The notes beneath the pieces were generated by a model. It was given only the letters and a program-made list of their open reading frames with translations, searched no databases and was not told where the DNA came from. Position numbers and translations under genes: made by a program. This document shows, one piece after another, positions 6,307 through 14,428 of a stretch of 37,042 nt of DNA. The DNA lies in NCBI GenBank assembly GCA_946410085.1, contig CAMJZA010000033.1, positions 1-37,042 on the forward strand, in the 5' to 3' direction. Each line of letters opens with the position of its first letter. Position 1 is the stretch's first letter. The stretch comes from an uncultured Treponema sp. (GTDB lineage Bacteria > Spirochaetota > Spirochaetia > Treponematales > Treponemataceae).

Positions 6307-7578
6307 ATGAAACAAGTTCTCCTGATAGGTGCACACTACACCTTCGCCGAATACCTCTCGGACGGGTTAAAAGACCAGCAGGTCAAGCTCGAGCACTGCC
6401 CCAATTCACGGAGCGCATACACGACGCTCATCCAGCTCCTGCCGGACCTCATCATCATCGATGTCGGCAGCATGGACGAGGACGTCATCCTCTTCCTTGA
6501 GAAAAAGATAAAGGATCCGAATGCAAAGTCCACACCGATCATCGCAATCGGAGAACTGGAGGACCGCAGGCTGATTGCAAGCCTCATAAACTTCAGGGTC
6601 CAGAAATACTTCAAGATGCCGCTCAAGTACGACACCTTTTTCAAGGCAATCGGCGAAGCCCTCGGCATGAACTTCACGGCCGACCAGACCGAATGCATCC
6701 TTGAAATGCACGTAACGGACAACATTTTCTTCATTGAAATCGCCGGCGGCCTGAACCGGGACAAAATATCAATGCTCCGCTACCGGATCAGCGACTGCAA
6801 GACCAAGCTCAAGATGACCGCCCCCAAACTCGTCCTGATGCTCTCGGACTTAAAGCTCTGCTTCCTCGACATGACGAACATCCAGCTCCTCCTGGACACG
6901 ATCCTGAAAGACATGGTCATCAAGAAGGGAAACATAAAGATCCTGACGAACGACAGCTTCTTTCAGGAATTCGTCAAGGGACACGCGGAATACAACGGCA
7001 TTGAGGTTTCAGGCGACATCGAGACCGTCCTGAATCCCCTGCTCGAAATCTTTGCGCTCTCCGAAAGCAAGGATCCGCTCCTGCACCGGATCCTGATTCC
7101 GAACAAGGAACTGCCCGAAAGCGCCATCGACCTGCGCTTTTCGAAGGATTACGGCGGAACGGCACAGTCGGAATGGGACAGCGGAGACATGCTGCGGATC
7201 GCCATCATTGACGACGATCCCGTCTCCCAGAAAATCCTCGTCGGCACCTTTGAAAGGATACAGGCGACCACGACGGTCTACAGCGACGGCATCACCTTCC
7301 TGAACGACCTGAACAACAAGACCTTCGATGTCGTCATCCTTGACATCTTCATCCCCAAGATGAACGGCCTGGACATCCTGAAGAGCCTGCAGCACCAGAA
7401 GTACAGCTCGCCCGTCCTCGTCTACTCGCAGGCGACGGACACGCAGTACGTGACAGACGCCCTCACTTACGGGGCGGCAAACTTCATCCTGAAGCCGCAG
7501 AAACCCGAGGTGCTCATCCAGAACGCACTGGCAGCCATCAGCGACCGGGACAAAGACGGCTTCGGCTTCGGGCTGTAA
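6307..7578 (+). CDS. Two-receiver response regulator with STAS-like centre
   Basis: This 423-residue cytoplasmic protein has a receiver-like domain (about 1-118), with Asp52 in L-I-I-I-D-V-G but without the usual acidic pair near residue 10. A middle domain (about 130-265) shows the pattern of a STAS/anti-sigma-antagonist fold: F-F-I-E-I-A-G-G-L, then L-V-L-M-L-S-D-L-K, then F-L-D-M-T. A canonical receiver (about 297-415) follows, with Asp302-304, phospho-acceptor Asp346, Ser near 374 and Lys396. There is no DNA-binding or enzymatic output domain. It is the first gene of an operon with the hybrid kinase (3-bp gap), its likely phosphodonor. The STAS assignment is inferred from pattern only. 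Confidence 0.8.
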   Translation: MKQVLLIGAHYTFAEYLSDGLKDQQVKLEHCPNSRSAYTTLIQLLPDLIIIDVGSMDEDVILFLEKKIKDPNAKSTPIIAIGELEDRRLIASLINFRVQKYFKMPLKYDTFFKAIGEALGMNFTADQTECILEMHVTDNIFFIEIAGGLNRDKISMLRYRISDCKTKLKMTAPKLVLMLSDLKLCFLDMTNIQLLLDTILKDMVIKKGNIKILTNDSFFQEFVKGHAEYNGIEVSGDIETVLNPLLEIFALSESKDPLLHRILIPNKELPESAIDLRFSKDYGGTAQSEWDSGDMLRIAIIDDDPVSQKILVGTFERIQATTTVYSDGITFLNDLNNKTFDVVILDIFIPKMNGLDILKSLQHQKYSSPVLVYSQATDTQYVTDALTYGAANFILKPQKPEVLIQNALAAISDRDKDGFGFGL

Positions 7579-7581
7579 GAC

Positions 7582-9549
7582 ATGGGCGACAGCGCTGCAG
7601 AAAACAGTTCGGTCGAAGCGGGCAGCCGTTTTCTGGCAAGTACCCTGCACGAGGTCAGGACACCGATTCAGACCATCATCAGCACGACGGAACTGCTGGA
7701 CGATACCGCACTGGACAAGGAGCAGATGGAATATGTGCGTCAGATCGAATTCAGCGCAAACGTCCTCCTGCAGCTCGCAAACGACGTCCTTGACTTTACC
7801 AAGATCCGTTCAAAGGAATTCAAGCTCGAAAGCATCCCCTTCGACATCACGGAGCTGACCGAGCACGTCGTTGACCTCATCAGCATTGACGCCTTCAGCA
7901 AGGGGCTGGAAGTCATTACCGACATCGACTATTCCATGCGGCGGAACGTCATGGGCGATCCGACCCGGGTTCAGCAGATCCTGCTCAACCTGGTCAAGAA
8001 TGCGGTCAAGTTCACCGCAAAAGGCTACATCTACGTCAAGCTTTCCATCGAAAACAACAACCTCTTCTTTCAGGTCATCGACAGCGGCATCGGCGTTTCC
8101 CCCAAAAACCAGAAGCTGATCTTCAAGGACTTCTATCAGGTGGACGCAAGCACGACCCGCAAATACGGGGGAACGGGCCTGGGACTGACCATCAGCAAGA
8201 ACCTCGTGGAAGTCATGGGGGGAAAGATCGGCGTCAGGACCAATCCTTCCGGCGGCTCAAACTTCTGGTTCTCCCTCCCCCTCGTCAGGGCGGATTTTGA
8301 TCTGGAAAAGACCGTCCCCGACTTTATCCCCAAGGACGCAAGAATCCTCATTGCGGACTCAAGCAGGCTCGCCGCCGCGAGTTTTGCCAAGAAGCTCCGT
8401 TCGCTGGGCATCAGGAACATCGACACGGCTGGAAACGGGCAGGAGGTGCTGAACAAGCTGACGAACAGCTCGGAGGCGCATCAGCCCTTCACGATGGCAT
8501 TCATCAACCTCCTCATGCCCCGCATTGACGGCTGGACCATTGCGGGCACCATCAGGAAATCGGAAGCCATTACGCCCCTGCGGCTCTACCTGACCGTTGC
8601 GGAAGGCCAGATGGGAAAAGACGCAAAGATGAAGATGCTCGACCTCTTTGACGGCTACATCTACAAGCCGATCAAGCGGGAACGCCTGCTCGCGATTTTC
8701 AGCCGCACCGAGTACACGGCGGGCGAGATAGAGCGGAGCGTCAAGAAGATGACCGCCCGGGCTGCCGAAGCAGGCATCGCAAAGGGGCTTTCCATCCTCA
8801 TCGCGGAAGACCATCCGGTAAACCGCAAGCTCCTCCGCACCTTTCTGGAAAAATACGGGGCAAACGTCTTCCTTGCGGAAAACGGCCAGCAGGCAGTCGA
8901 GCAGATTGCCTCCCACCCGCAGACAGACATCATCTTCATGGACATCTTCATGCCGGTCAAGAGCGGCATTGACGCGACAAAGGAAATCCGCAACGGCGGC
9001 TACAAGGGCATCATCATCGCCTGCACCGCAAACAACGACCCCGACGACATCCGGGAATACACGAAGATGGGCATCAACGACATCCTCATCAAGCCCTACA
9101 AGCGCGACGCCGTCAAGAAAATGCTGGAAAAGTGGAACACGGTCCTGCTCATTCCCGAGGCAAAGGCAATCGTCAACCTTGCGGAAATGAACAATACGGC
9201 CTCCGACATCTGGGACATCGCCGACTTCATGGACACGGCGGGCGGCGACAAGAATCTGGCCCTCTCGATCATGCAGGAATACGAGGAGCAGACCCAGAAG
9301 CTGCTCGAAAAGCTCAAGCAGGAAATTGCCGAACCTGACAAGAACTTCAGCCAGATGCGCTTTGACGCGCACACCCTCAAGGGATCAAGCGCTGCGGTCA
9401 GCGCCCACAAGCTCCGCGACGAGGCAAAGGAGATGGAAAAATCTGCCGTCGTCAAGGACCTCAAGACCTTCGATGAACGGCGGAAGGCGTTCGCACTCGA
9501 CTTCCTCAAGTTCAAGACCATCATCAAAAACTGGAAAAGCTCGCTATGA
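7582..9549 (+). CDS. Sensor-less hybrid histidine kinase (HisKA-HATPase-REC-REC-Hpt)
   Basis: This 655-residue protein has no signal peptide, membrane segment or PAS domain. HisKA starts at once, with the phospho-accepting His23 in T-L-H-E-V-R-T-P. HATPase_c follows (about 115-240): N-box [11 protein letters not shown]1 D-S-G-I-G-V, G2 G-G-T-G-L-G-L. The first receiver (about 254-380) is degenerate, with Asn309 at the phospho-acceptor position (A-F-I-N-L-L-M-P). The second receiver (about 403-520) is canonical, with Asp454 (F-M-D-I-F-M-P). A C-terminal Hpt domain carries His597 in A-H-T-L-K-G-S. The predicted relay is His23 to Asp454 to His597, then to the double-receiver protein encoded upstream. 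Input must come from partner proteins or the pseudo-receiver. No SD is obvious in the 3-bp gap, suggesting translational coupling. Confidence 0.93.
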   Translation: MGDSAAENSSVEAGSRFLASTLHEVRTPIQTIISTTELLDDTALDKEQMEYVRQIEFSANVLLQLANDVLDFTKIRSKEFKLESIPFDITELTEHVVDLISIDAFSKGLEVITDIDYSMRRNVMGDPTRVQQILLNLVKNAVKFTAKGYIYVKLSIENNNLFFQVIDSGIGVSPKNQKLIFKDFYQVDASTTRKYGGTGLGLTISKNLVEVMGGKIGVRTNPSGGSNFWFSLPLVRADFDLEKTVPDFIPKDARILIADSSRLAAASFAKKLRSLGIRNIDTAGNGQEVLNKLTNSSEAHQPFTMAFINLLMPRIDGWTIAGTIRKSEAITPLRLYLTVAEGQMGKDAKMKMLDLFDGYIYKPIKRERLLAIFSRTEYTAGEIERSVKKMTARAAEAGIAKGLSILIAEDHPVNRKLLRTFLEKYGANVFLAENGQQAVEQIASHPQTDIIFMDIFMPVKSGIDATKEIRNGGYKGIIIACTANNDPDDIREYTKMGINDILIKPYKRDAVKKMLEKWNTVLLIPEAKAIVNLAEMNNTASDIWDIADFMDTAGGDKNLALSIMQEYEEQTQKLLEKLKQEIAEPDKNFSQMRFDAHTLKGSSAAVSAHKLRDEAKEMEKSAVVKDLKTFDERRKAFALDFLKFKTIIKNWKSSL

Positions 9550-10421
9550 CACAGCCCGTACACGCAATAAAGACGAATTACCACACCCACTCAACATTCT
9601 GCGACGGCAAGGAGACTGCGGAAGCAATGGCACAGGCCGCCGTCCGGAAAGGATTTCAGGTCCTCGGCTTCAGCTCCCATGCGATGTATCCCTTCTGCAA
9701 CGACTGGCACATCCACGCGCCGGACGGCTACCGGGCCTACCTCAGCGAAATAGGCCGGCTCAAGGAAGCCTATCGGGAACAGCTCGAAATCCTCTGCGGC
9801 TTTGAGGCGGACTTCATTCCGGGGCTCACCAGGCCCGACAAAGACGATGCGGACGGCTACGGGCAGTTCTCGCCGGACTTCATCATCGGCTCGGTGCATT
9901 ACGTTGTCGGGAACGGCGGCTACTTTGAAGCGGACGGCCCCCTGCAGGAAACACGGGAGCGGATAGGGCGCTACTTTGACGGGGACGTGCGGAAGGCGGT
10001 CAGCGCCTACTTTGCAAGCGAGCGGCAGATGCTGGCCGAAAGCCGCTTTACCATACTGGGCCACGCAGACCTGGTGCGGCGGCAGAACCCCAAGGACACA
10101 GAGCCCCTGTTCGATGAGGAAGCCGACTGGTATACGGAAGAACTGGAAAAAACGGCGGACGCCATCGCGCAGGCGGGCGTCATCGTGGAAATAAACACGG
10201 GCGGCATGGCCCGCTGCAATCTTGCAGGCCCCTACCCGTCCCCCGCCTTCCTGCGCCTGCTGCACGCACGCAAGGTACCCGTCACGATAAACTCAGACGC
10301 CCACCGGAGCGAATACCTCGACTTTGCCTTTGACGAGGCCCTGCAGACTGCACGAGAGGCAGGCTACACGCAGCTCGCCTGGCTCGACGGCAGGGGCATC
10401 AAGTTTCAGGACATCGGATAA
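9546..10421 (+). CDS. PHP-domain phosphoesterase, histidinol-phosphatase (HisJ/HisK) type
   Basis: This 291-residue protein has the PHP metal-binding motifs in order: H-T-H with His13 and His15 then Asp20, S-S-H-A, G-F-E-A-D-F, S-V-H-Y-V, G-H-A-D-L and N-S-D-A-H-R near the C-terminus. These define the trinuclear site of HisK-type histidinol phosphate phosphatases, which make histidinol in histidine synthesis. PHP domains of this group also act on other phosphate esters. The gene overlaps the hybrid kinase gene by ATGA and so belongs to the signalling operon, an odd place for a biosynthetic enzyme. hisH-hisF lie 11 kb away. A metabolic role is the default reading; a role linked to the phosphorelay cannot be excluded. 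Confidence 0.85.
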   Translation: MTQPVHAIKTNYHTHSTFCDGKETAEAMAQAAVRKGFQVLGFSSHAMYPFCNDWHIHAPDGYRAYLSEIGRLKEAYREQLEILCGFEADFIPGLTRPDKDDADGYGQFSPDFIIGSVHYVVGNGGYFEADGPLQETRERIGRYFDGDVRKAVSAYFASERQMLAESRFTILGHADLVRRQNPKDTEPLFDEEADWYTEELEKTADAIAQAGVIVEINTGGMARCNLAGPYPSPAFLRLLHARKVPVTINSDAHRSEYLDFAFDEALQTAREAGYTQLAWLDGRGIKFQDIG

Positions 10422-10433
10422 ACAGCTGAAACA

Positions 10434-10677
10434 CAGGCTGTCGTCACAAAGTGCAGCAGTCTGTCTGTCAGACAAAAAACACACTGTCATACTGTTCACG
10501 GCACACTGTCATGCTGTTCATGGCACCGTGTCATGCTGTTCACGGCACACTGTCAGCAGGAGCATGGCAGGCTGTCAGCAGCAGTGCGGCAGCCTGTCGT
10601 CAGGAGTCCGGCAGTGTGTCGTCAGGAGTGCGACAGGCTGTCTTCATGAGTTTGACAGCCTGCCGCACGGCTCAGTT
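10434..10677. repeat. Degenerate 22-bp tandem array between convergent genes
   Basis: About eleven units occur in register, clearest from 10480 to 10677 at exactly 22-bp steps (10480, 10502, 10524, 10546, 10568, 10590, 10612, 10634, 10656). Each contains a CTGTC or TGTC core at the same place; the first units also share CTGTTCA. Adjacent units are most alike, as expected from slippage and drift. The array fills the space between the PHP gene and the ABC ATPase gene and runs over the last few bases of the latter. The 22-bp period is not a multiple of three, so it is not coding. No U-rich terminator was seen. Confidence 0.9.
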
Positions 10678-11439
10678 CTGGATGAAGCGCTTGAGGAAGG
10701 TCTGGGTCCGTTCTTCCTTCGGATTGCCGATGACGTCACGGGGAAGCCCCTGTTCAACGATGACGCCGCGGTCCATGAAGATGATGTAGTCGCTCGTATC
10801 CCGGGCAAAGGCCATCTCGTGGGTCACGACGACCATCGTCATCTTTGCTTCCGCCAGCTCCCGTATGACCGCAAGGATCTCGCCGGTCAGCTCCGGGTCG
10901 AGTGCGCTCGTCGGCTCGTCAAAGAGGAGGACCTTGGGCTCCAGCGCAAGTGCGCGGGCTATGCTGACCCTCTGCTGCTGGCCGCCCGAAAGCTGGCAGG
11001 GATAGGATGCAGCCTTGTCAGCAAGGTTCATCTTGCGCAGAAGCTCCATTGCAACAGCGTCCGCTTCCTCCCGGCTCCTGCCCAGAACCACCCGCTGGGC
11101 CTCCGTTATGTTGCGCAGGACCGAAAAATGCGGGAACAGGTTGAAATTCTGAAATACCAGTCCCAGGCTCAGGGCCGCCTTGAGCAGGGTTTCCCTGGGG
11201 GCATACACGCCGTCCCGCACCATGTCGTGCCCGGCGATGCAGATGCTGCCGCCGTCAACGGACTCCAGCTGGCAGATGCAGCGCAGGAGCGTCGACTTAC
11301 CCGACCCGGACGGTCCGATGATGCCCAGCACGCTCCCCGACTGCACCGAAAATGAAATGTCGCGCAGGACTTCCAGTGACCCGAAGTGTTTCTGCACATG
11401 AGAAAGCGTTATGACGGATGCATCAGTTGTAGTAGCCAA
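10672..11439 (-). CDS. Polar amino-acid ABC transporter, ATP-binding protein
   Basis: This is a complete ABC ATPase: Walker [10 protein letters not shown] (42-50), signature L-S-G-G-Q-Q-Q-R, Walker [13 protein letters not shown] and switch histidine V-V-V-T-H-E-M. It matches the GlnQ/HisP group that powers polar amino-acid uptake. I place the start at a TTG (11439, 255 residues) because GGAGG (11446-11450) sits 6 nt upstream. The longer frame to 11460 also begins with TTG but has no such site. The start lies inside the end of the permease gene, a 17-bp overlap. It is third in an SBP-permease-ATPase operon. The last codons lie in the 22-bp repeat array. Confidence 0.93.
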   Translation of the reverse strand: MATTTDASVITLSHVQKHFGSLEVLRDISFSVQSGSVLGIIGPSGSGKSTLLRCICQLESVDGGSICIAGHDMVRDGVYAPRETLLKAALSLGLVFQNFNLFPHFSVLRNITEAQRVVLGRSREEADAVAMELLRKMNLADKAASYPCQLSGGQQQRVSIARALALEPKVLLFDEPTSALDPELTGEILAVIRELAEAKMTMVVVTHEMAFARDTSDYIIFMDRGVIVEQGLPRDVIGNPKEERTQTFLKRFIQN

Positions 11440-12097
11440 GACGGGCCTCCGCGAAATCAAAGAACCGGGAAACAGCCCAGTTCATCATAAAATAGAAGAC
11501 ACCGGCAATGAAAAGGGGCATGACGGACACCAGGCGCCCGCTCTGGGTCTGGGCGACGTGAAAGAGTTCCGCAACCCCGAGCACCTGCACAAGGGCGGTA
11601 TCCTTGACCAGGGTAATGACTTCGTTCCCCATTGCGGGCAGGATTTTCTTGACGACCTGCGGGAGGATAATCCGGCCGAAAGTCTGCAGCTTCGTAAAGC
11701 CGAGGACTTTTGCCGCCTCATACTGACCCCTGGGAACAGCCTGAATGCCGCCCCGGTAGATTTCCGCAAAATAGGCGGCATAGTTGATCACCATTGCGAC
11801 AATCGCCGCCGTAAAACGGCCCATGCCGATGTGCAGCAGGGTCGGCGGGGCAAAATACACGAAAATCAACTGGAGCATCAGGGGCGTTCCGCGGATAATG
11901 AGCATGAAGACGTTCGTCAGGCCGGCAATGCATGACAGGCGGGACATCCGCCCGGCCGTAATGATGAGGGCAAGCGGCAGGGCAAAGAGGAGGGTCAGGA
12001 AAAAGACTTCAAGGCTGATCCCGCTGCTGCAGAGCATTGCCCACAGCAGCTTGCCTATTTTTATCCGCTCAAAATAGGCGGTGAGGGCGGACAGCAC
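11423..12097 (-). CDS. Polar amino-acid ABC transporter, permease
   Basis: This 224-residue inner-membrane protein is of the HisM/GlnP type. It has several hydrophobic segments and the cytoplasmic EAA loop [10 protein letters not shown], which docks on the ATPase. The family pattern R-G-T-P-L-M-L-Q precedes it. Translation appears to begin at a GTG (12097) directly after the TAA of the binding-protein gene, consistent with coupling. Only one permease gene is present, so it should form a homodimer, as in other one-permease amino-acid importers. Confidence 0.93.
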   Translation of the reverse strand: MLSALTAYFERIKIGKLLWAMLCSSGISLEVFFLTLLFALPLALIITAGRMSRLSCIAGLTNVFMLIIRGTPLMLQLIFVYFAPPTLLHIGMGRFTAAIVAMVINYAAYFAEIYRGGIQAVPRGQYEAAKVLGFTKLQTFGRIILPQVVKKILPAMGNEVITLVKDTALVQVLGVAELFHVAQTQSGRLVSVMPLFIAGVFYFMMNWAVSRFFDFAEARLGYYN

Positions 12098-12883
12098 TTA
12101 TTTGCCTATGACGGAAAGATCCGTGCCGAACCACTGTTCGCTTATCCGGCGGACCGTACCGTCAGACGCCATTTCCACGAGCGTGGACTGGACGAGGTCG
12201 CGGAGGGCAGTGTCGGACTTACGGAAGGCAATGCCGTATTCCTCGAACGCCAGTCCCTCGGAAAGGACGGCAAAAGGCTTGCCCGTCTGCTTGATGCTGT
12301 AATTCGCCACAACCTGATCCATGACGACGGCATCGATGTTTCCCAGTTCCAGATCATTCAGGGCAGTGATGTTCTCCTTGAATTCAACGACGTTCTTGAG
12401 GATAGCCTTGAAATCGGGCCGGTCTTCAAGGGCATCCTGGGCGGACGAACCGGACTGAATGCCGACAATCCGCCCCTTCAGGTCTGAAAGCCCCCGTATG
12501 CCGCTGTCTGCCCGGACAACGACGACCTGCGCATTGTCAAGATAGGCATCGGTAAAGGCCATGGCAGCCTTGCGCTCCTCGGTCATCGTGAAGCCGTTCC
12601 AGATGCAGTCGATTTTGCCGGTATTCAGCTCCTGCTCCTTGGCAGACCAGTCAATCGGCTGGCAGACCAGGGTCTTGCCGAGCCGCCTGCAGACTTCGCG
12701 GGCCAGGTCAATGTCATAGCCGACAACCTCGTTGTTCTCATCCCGGAAGCCGAGCGGGGGAAAGGAATCATCAAGGCCCAGGATAAAGGTCTTCGAATCC
12801 TTCTTGTGCGAGCAGGAGAACGAAAACAGGGAAGCTGCAGCCAGCAATATAATGGAAAGAATTTGCAGAATAACGTGTTTCAT
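12098..12883 (-). CDS. Polar amino-acid ABC transporter, substrate-binding lipoprotein
   Basis: This 261-residue family 3 solute-binding protein starts with a lipoprotein signal peptide ending F-S-F-S-C, with acylated Cys24. The mature part shows the family's hallmark near its N-terminus (P-P-L-G-F, then G-Y-D-I-D-L-A), the hinge region W-N-G-F-T-M-T-E-E-R, and the usual C-terminal G-T-V-R-R-I-S-E-Q-W. It should capture an amino acid in the periplasm and hand it to the adjacent permease. The Asp and Arg contacts fit an amino-acid ligand, but which one is unknown. First gene of the three-gene operon. Its promoter predicts a leaderless message. Confidence 0.94.
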   Translation of the reverse strand: MKHVILQILSIILLAAASLFSFSCSHKKDSKTFILGLDDSFPPLGFRDENNEVVGYDIDLAREVCRRLGKTLVCQPIDWSAKEQELNTGKIDCIWNGFTMTEERKAAMAFTDAYLDNAQVVVVRADSGIRGLSDLKGRIVGIQSGSSAQDALEDRPDFKAILKNVVEFKENITALNDLELGNIDAVVMDQVVANYSIKQTGKPFAVLSEGLAFEEYGIAFRKSDTALRDLVQSTLVEMASDGTVRRISEQWFGTDLSVIGK

Positions 12884-12889
12884 ACTCCT

Positions 12890-12918
12890 ATTGTGCCATA
12901 TCGGGCCCTTTTTGGCAA
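12890..12918 (-). promoter_or_regulatory. Promoter of the amino-acid ABC operon, likely leaderless
   Basis: On the minus strand TTGCCA (12913-12918) is 17 bp from CACAAT (12890-12895), and the ATG follows after 6 nt. AGGAG occupies those 6 nt but is too close to the ATG to act as an SD and would mostly precede the transcription start. Confidence 0.55.
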
Positions 12919-13031
12919 TAGAATCTGCGGGTCCCGTCTCCGCTCCTGTTTTCGTTCTTGTTTTTGACCCCCTGCAGCATGCGCAATCCGCGTAAAAGTT
13001 TCCTGTTCCACTGGAATAACAGGATGAATTA

Positions 13032-13040
13032 TGCTATACT
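13032..13040 (+). promoter_or_regulatory. Extended -10 promoter of the threonine-synthase-like gene
   Basis: TGC followed by TATACT (13032-13040) forms an extended -10 element with no good -35. The expected transcript starts near 13047, giving about 52 nt of leader and a GGAG site ahead of the ATG at 13099. The 215-bp gap to the divergent ABC operon holds nothing else I can name. Confidence 0.5.
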
Positions 13041-13098
13041 CTTATGATAGCAGTGACAGTATGCCATAGTGGTGGCAGAATGCCATGGAGAATGTATC

Positions 13099-14427
13099 AT
13101 GCAGTTTGTAAGCACGAGAGACAGCAGTAACATAGTCGGTTTCAAGGATGCGATCCTCGACAGCCTCCCCACGGACGGGGGGCTGTACGTGCCGTATAAG
13201 ACCGAAGACCTGCGCAAATGGATTCTCTATGCCGATGAAACGACCTCGTTTGCAAACCTGGCAGGTACACTGACTTCCGCACTGATAAACAGAGAGTTCA
13301 GTCCGATTATCTGCGAAGCGATCGCAACAAATGCGTTCCCCTTTGAGCCGGTCGTGCGCCAGCTCGACGACAGGCTCTTCATCATGGAACTGGACCACGG
13401 TCCGACGGGGACCTTCCGGGATTTCGGCGTTTCCTACCTGATTTCCGCGATGGAAACCCTCCTGCGGATGGAAGAACAGAAGGCAATCCTGCTTGCCGCG
13501 ACATCCGGGGAACTCGGCGCCTGCATGGCTCATGCGATGCGGGGCAAAAAGCTGGTCAAGGCTGTCCTCATCGCCCCCAGGGGAAAGCTGCGGGGCATCA
13601 AAGAGGAAGATTTCGTCTGGAACGGCGGCGGCATCTACCCGATTGAGGTGGAAGGAACGCAGCAGGACTGCAACAACATCGTGCGGAAGCTCTTTGCGGA
13701 CCGCGAACTGGTACAGAAATACAAACTGACGGTTGCGAATACGGCAAACATCGGCCGCCTCCTGCCGCAGGCATTCTTCTATACCTTTGCCTTTTCCCGG
13801 ATCAAGAAACAGGTTCCCGGCGACATCTTCTATGCGATGGCAGCAGGCAACTACGGCAACATCGTCTCCGGCCTCCTGAGCTGGCAGCTTGCCCTGCCCG
13901 TCAACGGCTTCATCCTGCCTGCGACGGCAAACCTCAGGACCGATGCCCGGGGAAACGCCATCGTCATGGACAGCATGGTTGCCCTCGACAAGCGGAACCC
14001 GATAGACCCTTCCGATCCCTCGAACCTTGAGCGCCTGGAGAACACCTTTAAGGTCAGTTCGCTGATGCTGCGGAATTTCGTCTATCCTGCCGACGTTACA
14101 AAGGAAGCTGCGGAAGACGCATGCCGGGAACTGTTCGTCAAATACAAGGTCTTTGCCGACTACGAGACGAGCGCCGCATACTGTGCGGCAAAAATCCGCA
14201 GGGAAACCGTTGACAATGATGACGGCACGGTCGTGCTGATAGACAGGGATTCGCCCAGCCTTGATGAAGATTTCATCAAGCGGAACATCGGAGAACTGCC
14301 GCCAAAGTCAGATGTAATACAAGAGGCCTTCCTGCCCGCAAAACCGGACAGGCCTGCCATTTCCATATCCGACACAGACTACGTATTGTCGGTGTTGAAT
14401 TCCCTCAACCTGAGGAGGTTATTCTAA
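13099..14427 (+). CDS. Threonine synthase homologue lacking the PLP lysine
   Basis: This 442-residue protein aligns along its length with ThrC: an N-terminal S-T-R-D-S then D-G-G-L-Y-V-P, then H-G-P-T-G-T-F-R-D-F, then A-T-S-G-E-L-G-A, then A-G-N-Y-G-N-I-V-S-G. In true threonine synthases the H-G-P-T block is followed by F-K-D, whose lysine forms the Schiff base with pyridoxal phosphate. Here the codon is CGG and residue 107 is Arg. The phosphate loop, normally S-G-D-T-G, reads S-G-E-L-G (136-140). The protein is therefore unlikely to be an ordinary threonine synthase; it may be a pseudoenzyme or have a changed activity. The ATG at 13099 is supported by GGAG; an upstream GTG at 13069 is unlikely. 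An outer-membrane protein gene follows after 1 bp. Confidence 0.85.
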   Translation: MQFVSTRDSSNIVGFKDAILDSLPTDGGLYVPYKTEDLRKWILYADETTSFANLAGTLTSALINREFSPIICEAIATNAFPFEPVVRQLDDRLFIMELDHGPTGTFRDFGVSYLISAMETLLRMEEQKAILLAATSGELGACMAHAMRGKKLVKAVLIAPRGKLRGIKEEDFVWNGGGIYPIEVEGTQQDCNNIVRKLFADRELVQKYKLTVANTANIGRLLPQAFFYTFAFSRIKKQVPGDIFYAMAAGNYGNIVSGLLSWQLALPVNGFILPATANLRTDARGNAIVMDSMVALDKRNPIDPSDPSNLERLENTFKVSSLMLRNFVYPADVTKEAAEDACRELFVKYKVFADYETSAAYCAAKIRRETVDNDDGTVVLIDRDSPSLDEDFIKRNIGELPPKSDVIQEAFLPAKPDRPAISISDTDYVLSVLNSLNLRRLF

Positions 14428-14428
14428 A

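Noticed and set aside
8359..9372. A 337-codon open frame opposite the hybrid kinase gene
   Set aside because: Shadow of the kinase gene; no domain and no ribosome binding site.
10434..10677. CRISPR array
   Set aside because: Repeats are directly adjacent with no unique spacers, the unit drifts along the array, and no cas genes are present.
10324..11355. A 343-codon plus-strand frame through the 22-bp array
   Set aside because: It runs out of the PHP gene in another frame, through noncoding repeats and antisense to the ABC ATPase gene.
12884..13098. Riboswitch or T-box upstream of the threonine-synthase-like gene
   Set aside because: The leader is only about 52 nt and lacks a terminator stem or known aptamer core.
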